Positions 11,297-24,500 of a stretch of 64,000 nt of DNA are shown here, piece by piece. A model generated the notes under the pieces. That model searched no databases. It was not told the origin of the DNA and saw only the letters and a program-made list of their open reading frames with translations. A program made the translations under genes and the position numbers. Each line of letters begins with the position of its first letter. Positions within the stretch are counted from its first letter, which is position 1. This DNA comes from Hormiphora californensis (lineage: Eukaryota; Ctenophora; Tentaculata; Cydippida; Pleurobrachiidae): assembly GCA_020137815.1 (NCBI GenBank), contig CM035353.1, forward strand, positions 201,001 to 265,000. The letters run 5' to 3'.

Positions 11297-11642
11297 TTGT
11301 GAACTTCATTTTCGTTCTCTCATGTTTTTGCTCCAATTTTAGCTACAATTTCGTCTGTACTGCACCAGTCGCTTTTTGTGAAAAAAGTGAAACAACTACC
11401 AACACTAACTAACTATCAATTCTATATTTGCCTTGATTTTCTAGTTGTTCAAGCCTTTTTAATCGACTATTACCCCTTTAACAACATATTATGTTTATTT
11501 GTAACGATTCCGAGCTCAGTTAATCTTCAGAACAGTACATTTTAACTTATTGGCTATACCTTATTATTCGCTTATTCGTACACCTAATCGTAGTTGAAAT
11601 GTGGACTTTTTTCATTTTACAGTGGGAGTGGAACTAGTACTA

Positions 11643-11817
11643 CAGTCGGACCCCGATTTAGTGGCCCGATTTAGTGGCACCCCGATTTACTATTTAGTGG
11701 CAGGATATTTTTCCCCCGATATACGAAAATTAACATTATTTGAACCCGATTTAGTGGCACCCCGATTTAGTGGCAGGATTTTTCCCCCGAGGATGCCACT
11801 AAATCGGGGTCCGACTG
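11643..11817. mobile_element. pogo/mariner-like MITE (CAGTCGGACCCC)
   Basis: The ends CAGTCGGACCCCGATTTA and TAAATCGGGGTCCGACTG are flanked by TA on both sides. The CAGT terminus with TA duplication is typical of pogo/Tigger-type elements. Relatives occur at 19336-19494, 21692-21774, 30578-30773, 60917-61024, 63674-63845 and 63867-64000, with fragments near 14110 and 39340. Confidence 0.85.
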
Positions 11818-12531
11818 TAAATTAGTGTACAGTGGTGTAGAGACAAGTGGTACATGGGAATCAATTTGAATAACAAATAATTTCTTGGTTCAATTCAACT
11901 GAGTAATAAGAGGGGGTGGAATGTTCAATGTTTCCTAAACAGCCACACTTTTCTATGCTGTTGTTCAGCATATGGTAGAAGCGTGGGGACCGATGTTCCT
12001 TTTTTAACACACTGAGAGAGTTGTTTTGTAGGGGGGGGGGGGTGTTCCTTTTTTAACACACTGAGAGAGTTGTTTTGTAGGGGGAGAGTTGTTTTGTAAT
12101 TATCGTACATGTATTACATGTTTTGTGGGGGGCCGCTAATTATCGTACATCCATCTTTTCTAACAGGCTAGTAGAAATAATCTCGGGATGTTCATTGCAT
12201 TGCAGGATTGTATTGGGGAAATGAGCCATCTGAGTTAATATAAATTCGTCTGTGGTGACAATGTCACCGTGTTTTTCTGACTAACATGGTTCACATGTGA
12301 ATTCACTGTGTGTGTATGTTACACGCCATAACAGTAACCGCCGTATTGCTATTGTTATATGGCTCCTCTCCGTATCTAGAATATATCACGTTCATCACCA
12401 CGTTGCATGTATAACATATTGTTTGAAGGGCTTCTGGTCACGTGTACTACAAATTGTTACATATTCCCCTAACCCCGGGTTTTCTACCCTTTTTGTAGAT
12501 ATAAGCCATGATATAGAACAAAACTGGGAGT
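11818..12531. other. Upstream region of the NPC1-like gene
   Basis: Contains a short direct repeat (GTTCCTTTTTTAACACACTG at about 11994 and 12044) around a poly-G run. No TATA box or initiator could be identified with confidence. Confidence 0.3.
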
Positions 12532-15500
12532 ATGAAACGACTGAATTCCACAGTGATAGCTGCAACTCTACTTATCTTGTTGAGTGCTGCAGTTTCAGAA
12601 GACTACTCCGATGATTATATACACACCCCTGGAAAATGCATCCTACAGGTATGTGTACAATACAATACAATACAATACAATACAATACAATACAATACAA
12701 TACAATACAATACAATACAATACAATACAATACAATACAATACAATACAATACAATACAATACAATACAATACAATACAATACAATACAATACAATACAA
12801 TACAATACAATACAATACAATACAATACAATACAATCTTAATTATTATAATAGCACGTACTATGAGAAGGTAATTGAGGTTTTTGCATAACCTAACATGT
12901 ACTAATACTTCTTCCTATATAGGGGTCTTGCAACAACTCCCTACCCTGTGCGGTCAATGGAAGTGACCCATACAGTCCTGATACAGAACACCAACAACTT
13001 CTACTGGACATCTGCCCCATGGTAATATATAGTAGCTAGGTAGTATATTTTTGTAGTAGCAATAAATTGTTAAAATGGTGGTTTGTTTGTGTATAGTAGC
13101 TAATAGGTAGCTATATTACTATTAGTATAGGTGGTTTATTTGTTTGTTTGTTTTATTTGTAATCGAAATTTGGACTATAATGCAATATGCTGCGAAGGGA
13201 AGCTCCACTTGCATTTACACACATAAAGTCATGCTATACCATATCATGGTATATTTCTATCGAGTATATATATAATTAGAAGAAAACTTATGGGGCACGG
13301 AGTTATGTGGCCTAGCCATGTTATCTTTTATCTCGACCTTAAAATTTTGGTCGAAGAGCCCCTAGTATAACGCTAAAGTTTTCACAGCGTCGACTGTGCA
13401 CGGTATAAAAGGTAATTTGAATAGGTCTCTCTGTCCCATTCTAGGGACCGGGGCAGCTGCTTCAGTAGCATGGCACTACTGTACTAGTGGTAGTGTCGGA
13501 CTAGTGGCACTACTACTAGTGGTAGTGTCGGCCCCGAGTAAAGTAACTAAAAGGGAATGTACTAAAATGGCTGTTCAGCTGTTTGAAGGTTCATTAATAA
13601 TTAGGGGAGTGCTCTCCCCACCTCTTTTGTTCATTGTTGTTAAGTTGTTAAGTTCGTCATCTGAACTACTGCAGCTGTACCAAGTTGTGTATGCTTTTTG
13701 TGTGTAACCCAAGTTCCTAACAATCAATTTCAGTACGCCAACAGTCCCAATGGTGTGTGTTGCTCCAAGGAACAACTTCTAGACTTTAAAAGCCAGTAAG
13801 TTTTAGCTTTTAGCTTCTAGACTTTTTTCGTCCATTGTCCGATTTATAAATCTGTCTCTTACTAAGAGTCTTAGGGACCACCGTCACAGTTTCCGGAATA
13901 ACGTCTATACCGCATGAATTGCTATATTGGATGGCCCAATAATAACTGCAGTGGTTGTTAACCACCCCCCCCCCCCCTACCTAGGTTAGCAGTTGTGACT
14001 CCTATCATTGGTGGATGTGAGGCCTGCATGCACGACTTTAAGGCCATTGAGTGTGGGTTCTTCTGCGACCCGGACCATTCCCAATTTGTACAGGTAGATA
14101 CAAATAACAGTTGGGCACTGATTTACCGGGGTTAACCGGGGTTCTGGTAAATCGGAGTTCTGTTAAATTGTACATATATATTCCATACCAGCGGTGTGGT
14201 CCCAATGAGGGATCTGCAGTCTGCTGCACACCATATATAATAGTGCATTGTGGATTCAATCCAGCACCTACCATATCAGTTATTAAGTATCACCCGTTAT
14301 CACCCATTAAGTATCACCAGCCCATCACCCGTTCCCCCCATGTGCAGATAACGAACGCGACGTACAATGATACTGCTGATGCGACAGTGGTATCGGGTAT
14401 CCGGTACTTCATCACAGAGGATCTCGCGGAGAGAATCTACACCGCTTGCAGGAGGGTCAAAGACACAATAACCGGTGGTATAGGTAAATTTCTTTATTCC
14501 TGATTTCTAATGATCTTTAGCTGTACATACATGGCAAAACCCTTATCTAGACTTGTTAATACGACCGGCACTGATCTCCCTTTTACCCCCCCCCCCCCCC
14601 CTGACTTGTTGAGTAACCCAGTAACCCACCCCTTTTACCCCCCCCCCCCCTGACTTGTTTAGTAACCCACCCCTTTTACCCCCCCCCCCTCTGACTTGTT
14701 TAGTAACCCAGTAACCCCTTACCCAACAACCCCCCGACAGGTATAGCGTACGTGTGTGGCTCTGCTAATTGTGACCAGGAGGAATTCTACGTCTCTCTAG
14801 GTGACAACCCTTATGTAGATTTGAAGGTTGACTTCATTGTGGACGATGAGAGTGACGTCAGCTACGTGACACCCCTCGGCGATGAGGTAATTATATATCG
14901 AATATATATAGGGCTATATTTAATAGTTGTGATGGGATGAACAAACACGGTGACAATTATGGATTCATGCCCTTTAAATCACCGAGCTACTTTATTTTGA
15001 TGGGGGTTTTCCACATGCTGCAGCGATCGCATCTTCAGTTTCATTCACATTCTAGTATTCCACCAACCATGTGTCACTGTGGTCACCACAACCAGATCCA
15101 CTACCTGCCCCACCGCGAATTCCTACCACAAAGCTTTTTCACGTGCATATGATACGTACGTCACAATATTGTGTACATTCATGTGTGCCACATACAGGAG
15201 ATCTAAAATGGGAGTGTCACTAATTGCCAATTAGTGGAACGTATGTGTCGTGTATTGCATATGCATGGGGGCATACAGTGCAGTGAGAACCACAAGTGCG
15301 TGACCACTTACCACTGAAGTTGCACAGTACGTGACTATACTGTCAGGCATTGGCGAGTACACTACTAGTTATAGCAATCATGTAGTACTATAACAGTATG
15401 CCGAAATTTACCACATATTCTAACTCTTATACTCCCACAATACTGGGAGGGTTAGGACATCTGAACAATACACTATAACCACATCATATTTTCAGTTCAT

Positions 15501-18500
15501 ATACGACTGTGACGAGGAGGTGAACAACAAGACCTGCCTGTGTACGGACTGTGACGCTAAGGTGTGCCCCGTGATTGTTGAAGATGACACTACAGTGTAC
15601 TGGCACTTCACCCTTCCTACTGGCCTGGGTATCTGGCTGGTACTAATAGTAGCAGTGGTTGTTCCTACATTCCTTCATAAACCAAGGAAAACAGCCTCCA
15701 ATAACGGTCAGTGTAGTAACAGTGTCATGCCAAGCTCCCACTGATGTCAGGTGCACCTGCACTGGCCTGTAGAGGGAGTGTTTCAATTCAGCCGCCATTT
15801 CAAATAGCCAGTCGCTACCCTATATTGTATTTGTTCAGTAGGCATGACGGATGTGAAACCTGTGGAAGGACAGCAAAACCAAGCCATCGATATGACAAGC
15901 CCTAACTTGGTAAGCGTCCTAATTCCTGCAAAGTATAATTGTGTACTGATCGATATAATGAAAAGGATCGAAAGTACCTTATAATACGCTTATAATTGTA
16001 CAATATTATATTTCCCATGTTTCCCACAGGCCGCCTCAAGAGGGAAAACGAATGGTCACGTAAGGACGAAGTAGTCTTCAGAAGCCACCAGTTGCCCCCT
16101 TTTCGCCACAACTTTCTACAGCCAGCACCGTCCACGGCCGTAAGTGTAATATTTAACTAATTAATTAAGTGTAATTAACTAATTAATCTTGTCAAATTGT
16201 TAAATTACATAACTATGAGGAAAATCGCTTCATTTGTTGTACTACAGCTGCCATTGTCATATGTTTCATGTGCTGTGGTTGTCTATATATATATTCATTT
16301 AATGTGAACCCCTAATCCCCCATGATATCATGGAACCCCCAACTAATTGATATTGGTGTATGTAACCCCTATAATGTGTCATATATATCCTATGTAGTAG
16401 TTGACGCTGAAAATGAAGATTTGATCAAATATCCAGGGACGCCACTACTGGCTTTATATCAACGTAATGATTATCAGCAACTTCAATTATATGTCTTTCG
16501 TTATTTAGGATCTCTATACTGATACCGACATAAGACGTCTTCTTAAAAAGCCTAATATTATATAATATGTTGTCTTCTGAGTGTCTTTTCCACATAGAAT
16601 ATGTCGTATATATATGTCTCTTTTATCATAATGTCCCTTGTAAAGCAAGCCTCATAATAATAGCTCTTACTTCACTGGAAACCATCTTCTGATCTTGTTG
16701 CACACCCGCCCTGGTTACCTCAAGCACGTACCCCGCCCTCAAAACCCGCCCTTTCGCCCCCAAAACCCCCGCGCCCTTTCCTCAGACGGTCCTCCCCCAA
16801 AACCCCCGCCCTTTCCTCAGATGGTCCTCCCCCAAACCTCCGCCCTTTCCTCAGACGGTCCTCACCCAAAACCCCCGCCCTTTCCTCAGACGGTCCTCCC
16901 CCAAACCTCCCCCCTTTCCTCAGACGGTCCTCCCCCAAAACCCTCGCCCCCTTTCCTCAGACGGTCGACACGAGTCCGATATGTCTTCTGATTTAATCGA
17001 TCATGACTTCGGTAATTGAGAGCAGAATGGCAATCTTACAACAAAATGCTTGATTTTATTATGTGTGGGATTGAGAGCAATATTGTGTGCGAAAGACAGG
17101 AATCGACCGAATCAGGAAATACTAGTCCCTGATTGGCTGATAACCAGTCACCTGACCTAAATAACGAGTTCTGATTGGTTGTTTACTTGTGTCGGTCGGT
17201 TCCTGGTGAAAGATTTTGAGGTTTTCAAACAAAATGAAACCCCGCCAAGATTTTCTTTCAAGCATGCAGCTATTATACTGATAAAGCATGACATCTTATT
17301 TGGTACATGTTAGTGATATAGAAGAAGGGATGGGCAAATGCGAAATAGAACACACATTTATTTGATTTCAAATAGTTGTATTATTGCAGATCTAATGTGC
17401 ATTTAATTTCGTATTTGCCCATTCCCCTACATATCATTTCTGCTTTGTTCTTTGGTTTTACAGCAATTCTCCGTTACACGGATATATGTGTGCTAACAGT
17501 GCTAACAGTACCTTGTTTACAGATCACGACGAAGCTAGGTCACTGATAACAAAGAAAGATAGTATTTTCTCATTCTGGCTAAGATGGGGCCCTCGACTCG
17601 GTAATTTACATATTTTACAGAAAATTGATGTAGCAATTATAACGGACCCTGGCCCAGCGGTCCAGTATGTTTACCAAAATATACCAGCTATATGTAATAT
17701 AATTACTAATATAACAATCCAATTCTAACAGGTGAAATGTGGTCCAATCTGATATACCGATATTGTTGGACTGTCCTGGGACTGTCAATATTTCTAGTTG
17801 CTATTTGTTGTGGAGGATGGTACAACTTCTCCATCACAACGGGTGGGTAGTAATACTATAACTATATATATAGTTAGTATAGTTAGTATAGAACGAAATG
17901 ATGTGTTTCAATTGATTCAATATATCGTGGACTAATATAGTATCAATTGATCTAAGATCTCCATATATGTGATGCCCAATGTTATGCCTAAGCATGTGTC
18001 ATGTATGAAACTAGTAAGACGATTCTACTTGCCTTTATTTGATAGCTCCTCTCCTGCCAGATCCGATCCGACTGTGGACTTCTGAGAGTAGTGTCAGTAG
18101 ACAGCAGAAGGTGGATTATGATGGTCTTTTTGGCACCTCTTACAGGGCATGTCAGATGGTGGTCAAACAGAAAAGTGACACCCTGTACAATGTAAATGGA
18201 AAGGATGTCTCTGGACTCTTTACCTCAGATAATTTGAAGAATATCTATGATATGATGAGCTATATACAAAACATAAAAGGTAGGAATATGTTAATGACAA
18301 TAGTTATAAGTATACTGATCATTATGAACCTATCTAGGAATCACATATTTATCGTTCCAGAAAATTTGACCAGGACTAACTAACCAAGTATACTTATAGT
18401 ATAGGTACATCAAGTACATCAACTACTGCATGGTTGATATGAGCTAATTAACAAGCTGTTTACCCTTCCCTGTCAGTGCCAAACCCAGATGGTAATGGGG

Positions 18501-21500
18501 ACGATGTTGAGTATTCGGATATCTGTTATAAGCCCCTTGGTGATTTCAACACCACTGATCCTGGGGAGGACTGTGCCACATTATCCATCTTCCAATGGCT
18601 TGATAATGATAGGGATGCTCTCAACGCACCCACCTCGTACATAACGGTATTACAACATTTGAGTTGCCTATATTGTGACACTTCGCTCGCTCTACAAGCA
18701 ATATATTTGCTGGTTATTATACTCGTAATAATAATCACACTCAATTATTGCCGGCCAGAATCTTCAATTACCAGCAAGAAACGTATCGCCGTCAAGACAT
18801 CTTTAAAAACCACCCACCACTGTTTACAGAAGTTTGAGAAGTGTGCCGATGCCAACCTCCTCCCTGAATGTCTGGCATCCTTCAGAGGTCCCTCCGAAAC
18901 CAAATATGTCCTGGGTAGGTACAGTTTGTGCAATTGTATTAATTACTATAATAATGTAATGTATTGACTATTGACAGAGTATAGATCTTGAGTAATGAGT
19001 CCCCTGACACTGTGCTAAAAAGAAACTATATGAACAATTCAAAGTATAGATCTTGCCTGTTTCGCTTATTATACCCAACAATTGTTTCATACCAACTGGA
19101 TCGGAAGCCAGCTGTAACACCCCACTCTATTTCCCTGCAGGTGGCTATAACGAGGAGACGTATGACTACCTCAAATCCAACTCCATCATTGTCACCTTTG
19201 CTCTGGACGGATCCACCGAGAAACTGGAATCCATATTGGCTTGGGAAACTGCCCTGAAGGATTATCTGCTGGAGCAGATCAAAGTCAAATCAGACACAAT
19301 GGACATCGCCTTTTCAACTGACCGTGCATTAGAGGTACAGTACTCGGACCCCAATTTACCGGGATGCTCGAGGGAAAGGAGTTTGCCCAGTAAATCGGGG
19401 TGCAAATACCGTTACTTTCCCATTTCGGGGAAAGTGTATCATCCCGCGTAAATCGGGGTTCCGGTAAACCGGGGCCCAGTAAATCGGTGTCCAAATTGAT
19501 GTCTTGTTGCTCCTTTATAAATAAAAATGTTTACTCCTTCATAAAACCAGCCATACCCCTTGACAGGATGAGATAGATAGAGCATCACACGCTGATGTGT
19601 TCACCATTGTACTGAGCTATATTCTAATGTTCGTGTATGTAGGTGTAACCTTAGGAGACTTTGATACATCACCAAAAGGTTGTCTTCTTAATTCAAAGGT
19701 ATGAATAACCGCGGGGAGTGAACATGATTATTATAGGGCAATCATTACAATGAGATGTGATTCTTAAAAGTTTTACATTTTGAACCATAATATCACATCC
19801 CTCTCCCTCAGGCGCTGTTAGGTGTTGGTGGAGTGATACTGGCCTTTGCCAGTGTCATCAGTGCTCTGGGGGTGACCTCCTACGCAGGTCTACCCTCCAC
19901 GCTGATCGTTATTGAAGTGGTGCCATTCCTGATTCTTGCTGTGGGTGTAGACAATGTTTACATCATGGTTCAGGGGGTTCAGAGACAGATCACAGAGAGG
20001 ATTGAGAGGGGTGAGGTACCTGATAAGGAGTCTGTGAAGGGTGTTCTAAGCTGTATGATGAGGGACACCTTTCCTTCAATGATTCTCAGTTCACTCTGTC
20101 AAATGGTAGGTGCAGTATTCACACACATTTACCCACACCCCCCTACACCCCCCTCCACCCCACCCCATCCCACCCACCCCCACCCCTCCCACCCCACCCC
20201 CTTTATTAACAAAGTATATTTCATATCCAGCTCACTCTGTCAAATGGTAGGTTTTACTAAAAACCGGGGTCCCAGTACTGTTATAACATTGATAGCATTG
20301 CTTTTCATTTTCAAGAACCAGAAAACAAACAATAGTTAACAGCTTGAATTGTATTTAGATTTTCATGTAGGTATACTTAAAAATAACAATTTAGCATCAT
20401 TAAATTATGGGATTATATTTGGCTGCCATTACAAGCTAGTAATGGCCCGTGGATAAATTTAAAAATAGCTGCGAATATTGATTTTGCGACCTCTTTTTAG
20501 TCCGGGGAAGCCGGGGGTGTATCATCGAGCTGAAGGGTTTCTTGAACCTGTTTGCTAGAGCTGCGAACCCTAGCTACTACCGCCTTCAACATTGTAAATG
20601 TGAGAAAAGTGGCTTCATGAAGAGATATTTGAACTGACAGTTTCACTATATCGCAAATAGATATATTACCCATTTGATAAAGTGCCCTACTTACAAAAGA
20701 ACAACTTCCCGCCACATTAGTACCCACCATATTCAATCTAAAACAGCTACTCGCATTATATGGCCTTGTGACAAGTAGCACTATATCATATATAATTTCA
20801 ACGAAGGAGTTGGCAACTGTCAGCATACTAATCCTTTGCCGGGCACCAGACACAAGCTTGTGGGAGGCCATGTAGTTTTTGAATGAGATTAAGAGATAGA
20901 TAACACAGCAAAACAAGCTGACCCCAAAACTAGCGAGAATGGAGGTGTTGGTGACTATTGTCCTAGTGAGCTGCCGGTCTTGGAAGAAACATAGTGAGTG
21001 ACGGTTGTAAGCCTCGATGACAAACCAACCCGTGAACACGGTTGTGAAGAGAAATACAAGACACCAACATGAAACTGCAGCAGCACGAACAATAGTATTT
21101 TTGTGAATTCTAAACTTCAGCGGGAACGCGATCATATAAATTTGAAACACATACACATTGATAGAGCTAAGCTTGAAAGCTCCTAAGCTGCATTGTGTCA
21201 AGATAAGCATGATAGGTTTAAGAAACAAGTAGCGGGAAGGTATGTAAAAGTGCAACACACATCCACAAAGAAGTGATCCGTTAACAAAGCACCAAAAGGG
21301 CTGGTTACATCGTAACAATCTCAGTGTCCAATTCTCTCTCTTTGTAAACCTCAACAGAAAGGTGATGGCAGACATTATCACCATGACAGCAGGGTAACCT
21401 AGCCATATCAGGAGCTCAGTGACAGGAAAGACAATGGAATCTGTCCTATCCGGTACAGCACCATTGTAATCTATTGTTGAGTTCACAAGGAATGCGGTCA

Positions 21501-24500
21501 TCTTGTTCCAGGCTTCAGTGCCGTCCAGTTCCTCTACCAGCTCAGCGGATAGGAGGATTACTGTAGCAAATACCCCCAGAGAAGGGTATGTCATGTTGAT
21601 CGCTGCTACCCCCTGGCCGTCCTCAAGTAGCTTTCTTGCGTCCTGGGAGGATATCAGACATGTATGGTGTAATGACTAATGACACGTTATACAGTCGGAC
21701 CCCGATTTAGTGGCACCCCGATTTAGTGGCAGGATTTTTCCCCCCGAGGATGCCACTAAATCGGGGTCCGACTGTACTAATAAAAGAACCTAGCTGCTAC
21801 TGAATTACATATACTGCATCCTACCCATTGGTCAATACGTTCTCCATTCACATCCAGAATCACCTCCGCTATCTCGTTATTACTCCACAGCCCACCATGA
21901 TTCTCCTCAACACTTGATAGGTTCCTCAGTCCAGAAATTATCGAATCCAACTCAGCGTTTATCATGACTTATATACACAAGCTAAAATAGTATGTACTGT
22001 CTGACGGCGCCGACCAGATCTGAGCGCAATTGCTGTCGCAGCTGTTTTAATAATTTAACGGGGTCTAGCGGCACCTGACTGCTAATGTAAAGGTTATCAG
22101 TTCGTGGTATAGGTTTACAAATGGAGGTTTAGTGTAATAAAAGGATATAATCCCTCAATGGGTCCAATAATAACTATAAAAGCAATAAATATAGTCTGAT
22201 CGCAACACTTGCATCGCTCGACGCTCGTTCTTTTAAATATTCAACCACACTTTAAATATTCAACGACAACCCAAAAAGTTACAAAGGAATACAAATTGTA
22301 ATGACAATGCCCTGCAGCCTACGTAGTTGTACAAAGAGCAGCTGGCCTCCATCACGAGCAATTTGAAATAATTTAAATCAACCTGCTAACTAAATACCTA
22401 AAGTTTCTTGCTGTTGCGGTTCATAGCTGTTATTTGGCGTGACCCGCTCAATGAATTTATTAACCAACACAACTGCAACTGCACAAGTAAAGCCTTAAGT
22501 TGCTGTTGTTCATCAATAATTTATTGAAGTCAGAACTCAGAATATGCATTTAGTTTCTAGTCACGCCCAGGTCACCCACCCAACCACCACAAAGTCCACC
22601 CACCCCACGATCCACCCCCATCCACCCACCCCACGGTCCACCCGGGTGCACCCACCTTATAATACCTATCCCATCCATCCACCCACACCCATATATCTTG
22701 CTCTAACAAAGTATAATTCCTATCCAGATCGCATTTGCCCTGGGATCCCTCTCCTTCATGCCTTCCGTCCAGAACTTTGCCTACAACGCAACTATAGCCC
22801 TGTTTCTCAACTTCCTGTTCCAAACAACGCTCTTCCTTATTCTTCTCCGCCTGGACCTTACTCGACATCTTACCGGCAGGTTAGTGTTTTCTTTTTCTGT
22901 TTGTTGGGGGGAAGGAAGTTAGTGCCATACTGCCATAATATATTGGTAACGAAATCACCCCTCGTGGTTGTAAGGCACGGTTTTAGCGCGTGCCCGCATG
23001 GTAGGGGCAATTTCGTTACCGAGCCATAACACAAGTGTTTGGGGGCAAAATTGTCAGACTTTGATTTTGGTTCACGTATAATATGTTATTACCGACACTC
23101 CTCCCTCTCCCTTGCAGGCTGGATGTGTTATGCTGTGTAAAGACAAAGCTGGTGAAACCAAGACGGGGGCCCTGCAGGTGGTTTGTCGAGGAGTTTTGGT
23201 CAAAGTTCCTATTTCTCAGCAAGTGGATCCCCTCTCTCATTCTCATCATTTTTGGAGGGTTTACCATCGCCAATGTCATGCTCATCCCCGAGATAAAACT
23301 TGGCTTGGAGCCAACAATGGCTCTCCCGGTGGATTCCTATCTGATTGACTATTACAACATAGCCTACAATGACTACCGGGTCGGTCCGGGGGTCAGTTTC
23401 GTGTTCAAATCCCGGAGTGGTGATCCGCTTGACATTTACAGTGCGGACGTCTTTGAGGAGCTGGTTGGGGGTAAGAATTCCCTGAGACAGACAATAGCGA
23501 AATACGATGTCAGCGCAAGTTACCAGTACATTAAGGGTGAGGGTAGTTTTATGACAGCCTACGAGGATGATTGGCTGGATAATAGGGAGTGTTGTTGGAA
23601 TAGCACGGTGGCAGAGTTCTGTCCTAGTATAGGGGATAGATCGGGGTGTGGGGAGTGTCCTCAAAAGGGGATGACACGGGATGAGAGGTATGCTTATCTG
23701 CGGTGGTTCCTTCAAGATATACCACGAACCGATGGTAGTGGATGCAGTTCAGGTAAATATATACCGCCCCCCCCCCCCCCCCCCCCGGGGTAAATGTTAT
23801 ACCGCCCGCTGTCAGGCCAATGCTCTGAGTCTGACAGACCGCCCGGGGGTGACCCATCAATTGGTGGGGGGATCTCGAGAGCAATTAGACCCTATGTTTA
23901 TACTTTTCCTACACATCAAATTAGGTAGCTAATTTATTGTTCAATAGTTCCAATTCCCTCACTCTCTTTAACTCAACTCTCTCTCTACCTCAGGTGGAGC
24001 AGTGTCCTATTCCACAGCAGTTGTGTTCTCGTCCGACAACACATCTCTGTTGGCAGGCCGGTTCACATCCTCTCACGGCGTCCTCCCCACCTCCGCCGCG
24101 TTTATTGCAGCCCGACAACAGGCCATGGCTCTAGCAGACGAAGTGAATGCCAACAACAAGTTGATAGATGTGTACGCCTACAGTAGCTACTACCCCTTCT
24201 ATGAGCAATATGACACAATCATAAGGGAATGTGGAATTAATCTGGTTGTAACTGTGATAGCAACCTTCTTGGTGGCTACTGTACTTCTTGGATTCAACTG
24301 GTACGCCTCTCTGTGTATCATGTTGTCTGTCACAATGTGTGCTGTGGATATGATCGGATCCATGGTGTATTTGGACATACCTCTCAACGCTATATCTCTT
24401 GTCAACCTTCTCCTCTCCGTGGGAATAGCAGTGGAATTCTCAGCTAACATTGTCCAGGCATTCACGGTGAGCACGGCAGGCACGTCACGAGTAGCACGTG

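Noticed and set aside
14752-14940. Separate small gene at this position
   Set aside because: It is exon 6 of the NPC1-like gene read into its intron.
16060-16140. Micro-exon of 18 nt at 16121-16138 between CTACAG and GTAAGT
   Set aside because: It is phase 0 on both sides and does not solve the phase mismatch to the exon at 17523, so I left it out.
18476-18967. Continuous 163-residue frame spanning an NPC1-like intron
   Set aside because: Splice sites at 18647 and 18829 keep phase and the family alignment; the intervening hydrophobic stretch is not expected there. Intron retention remains possible.
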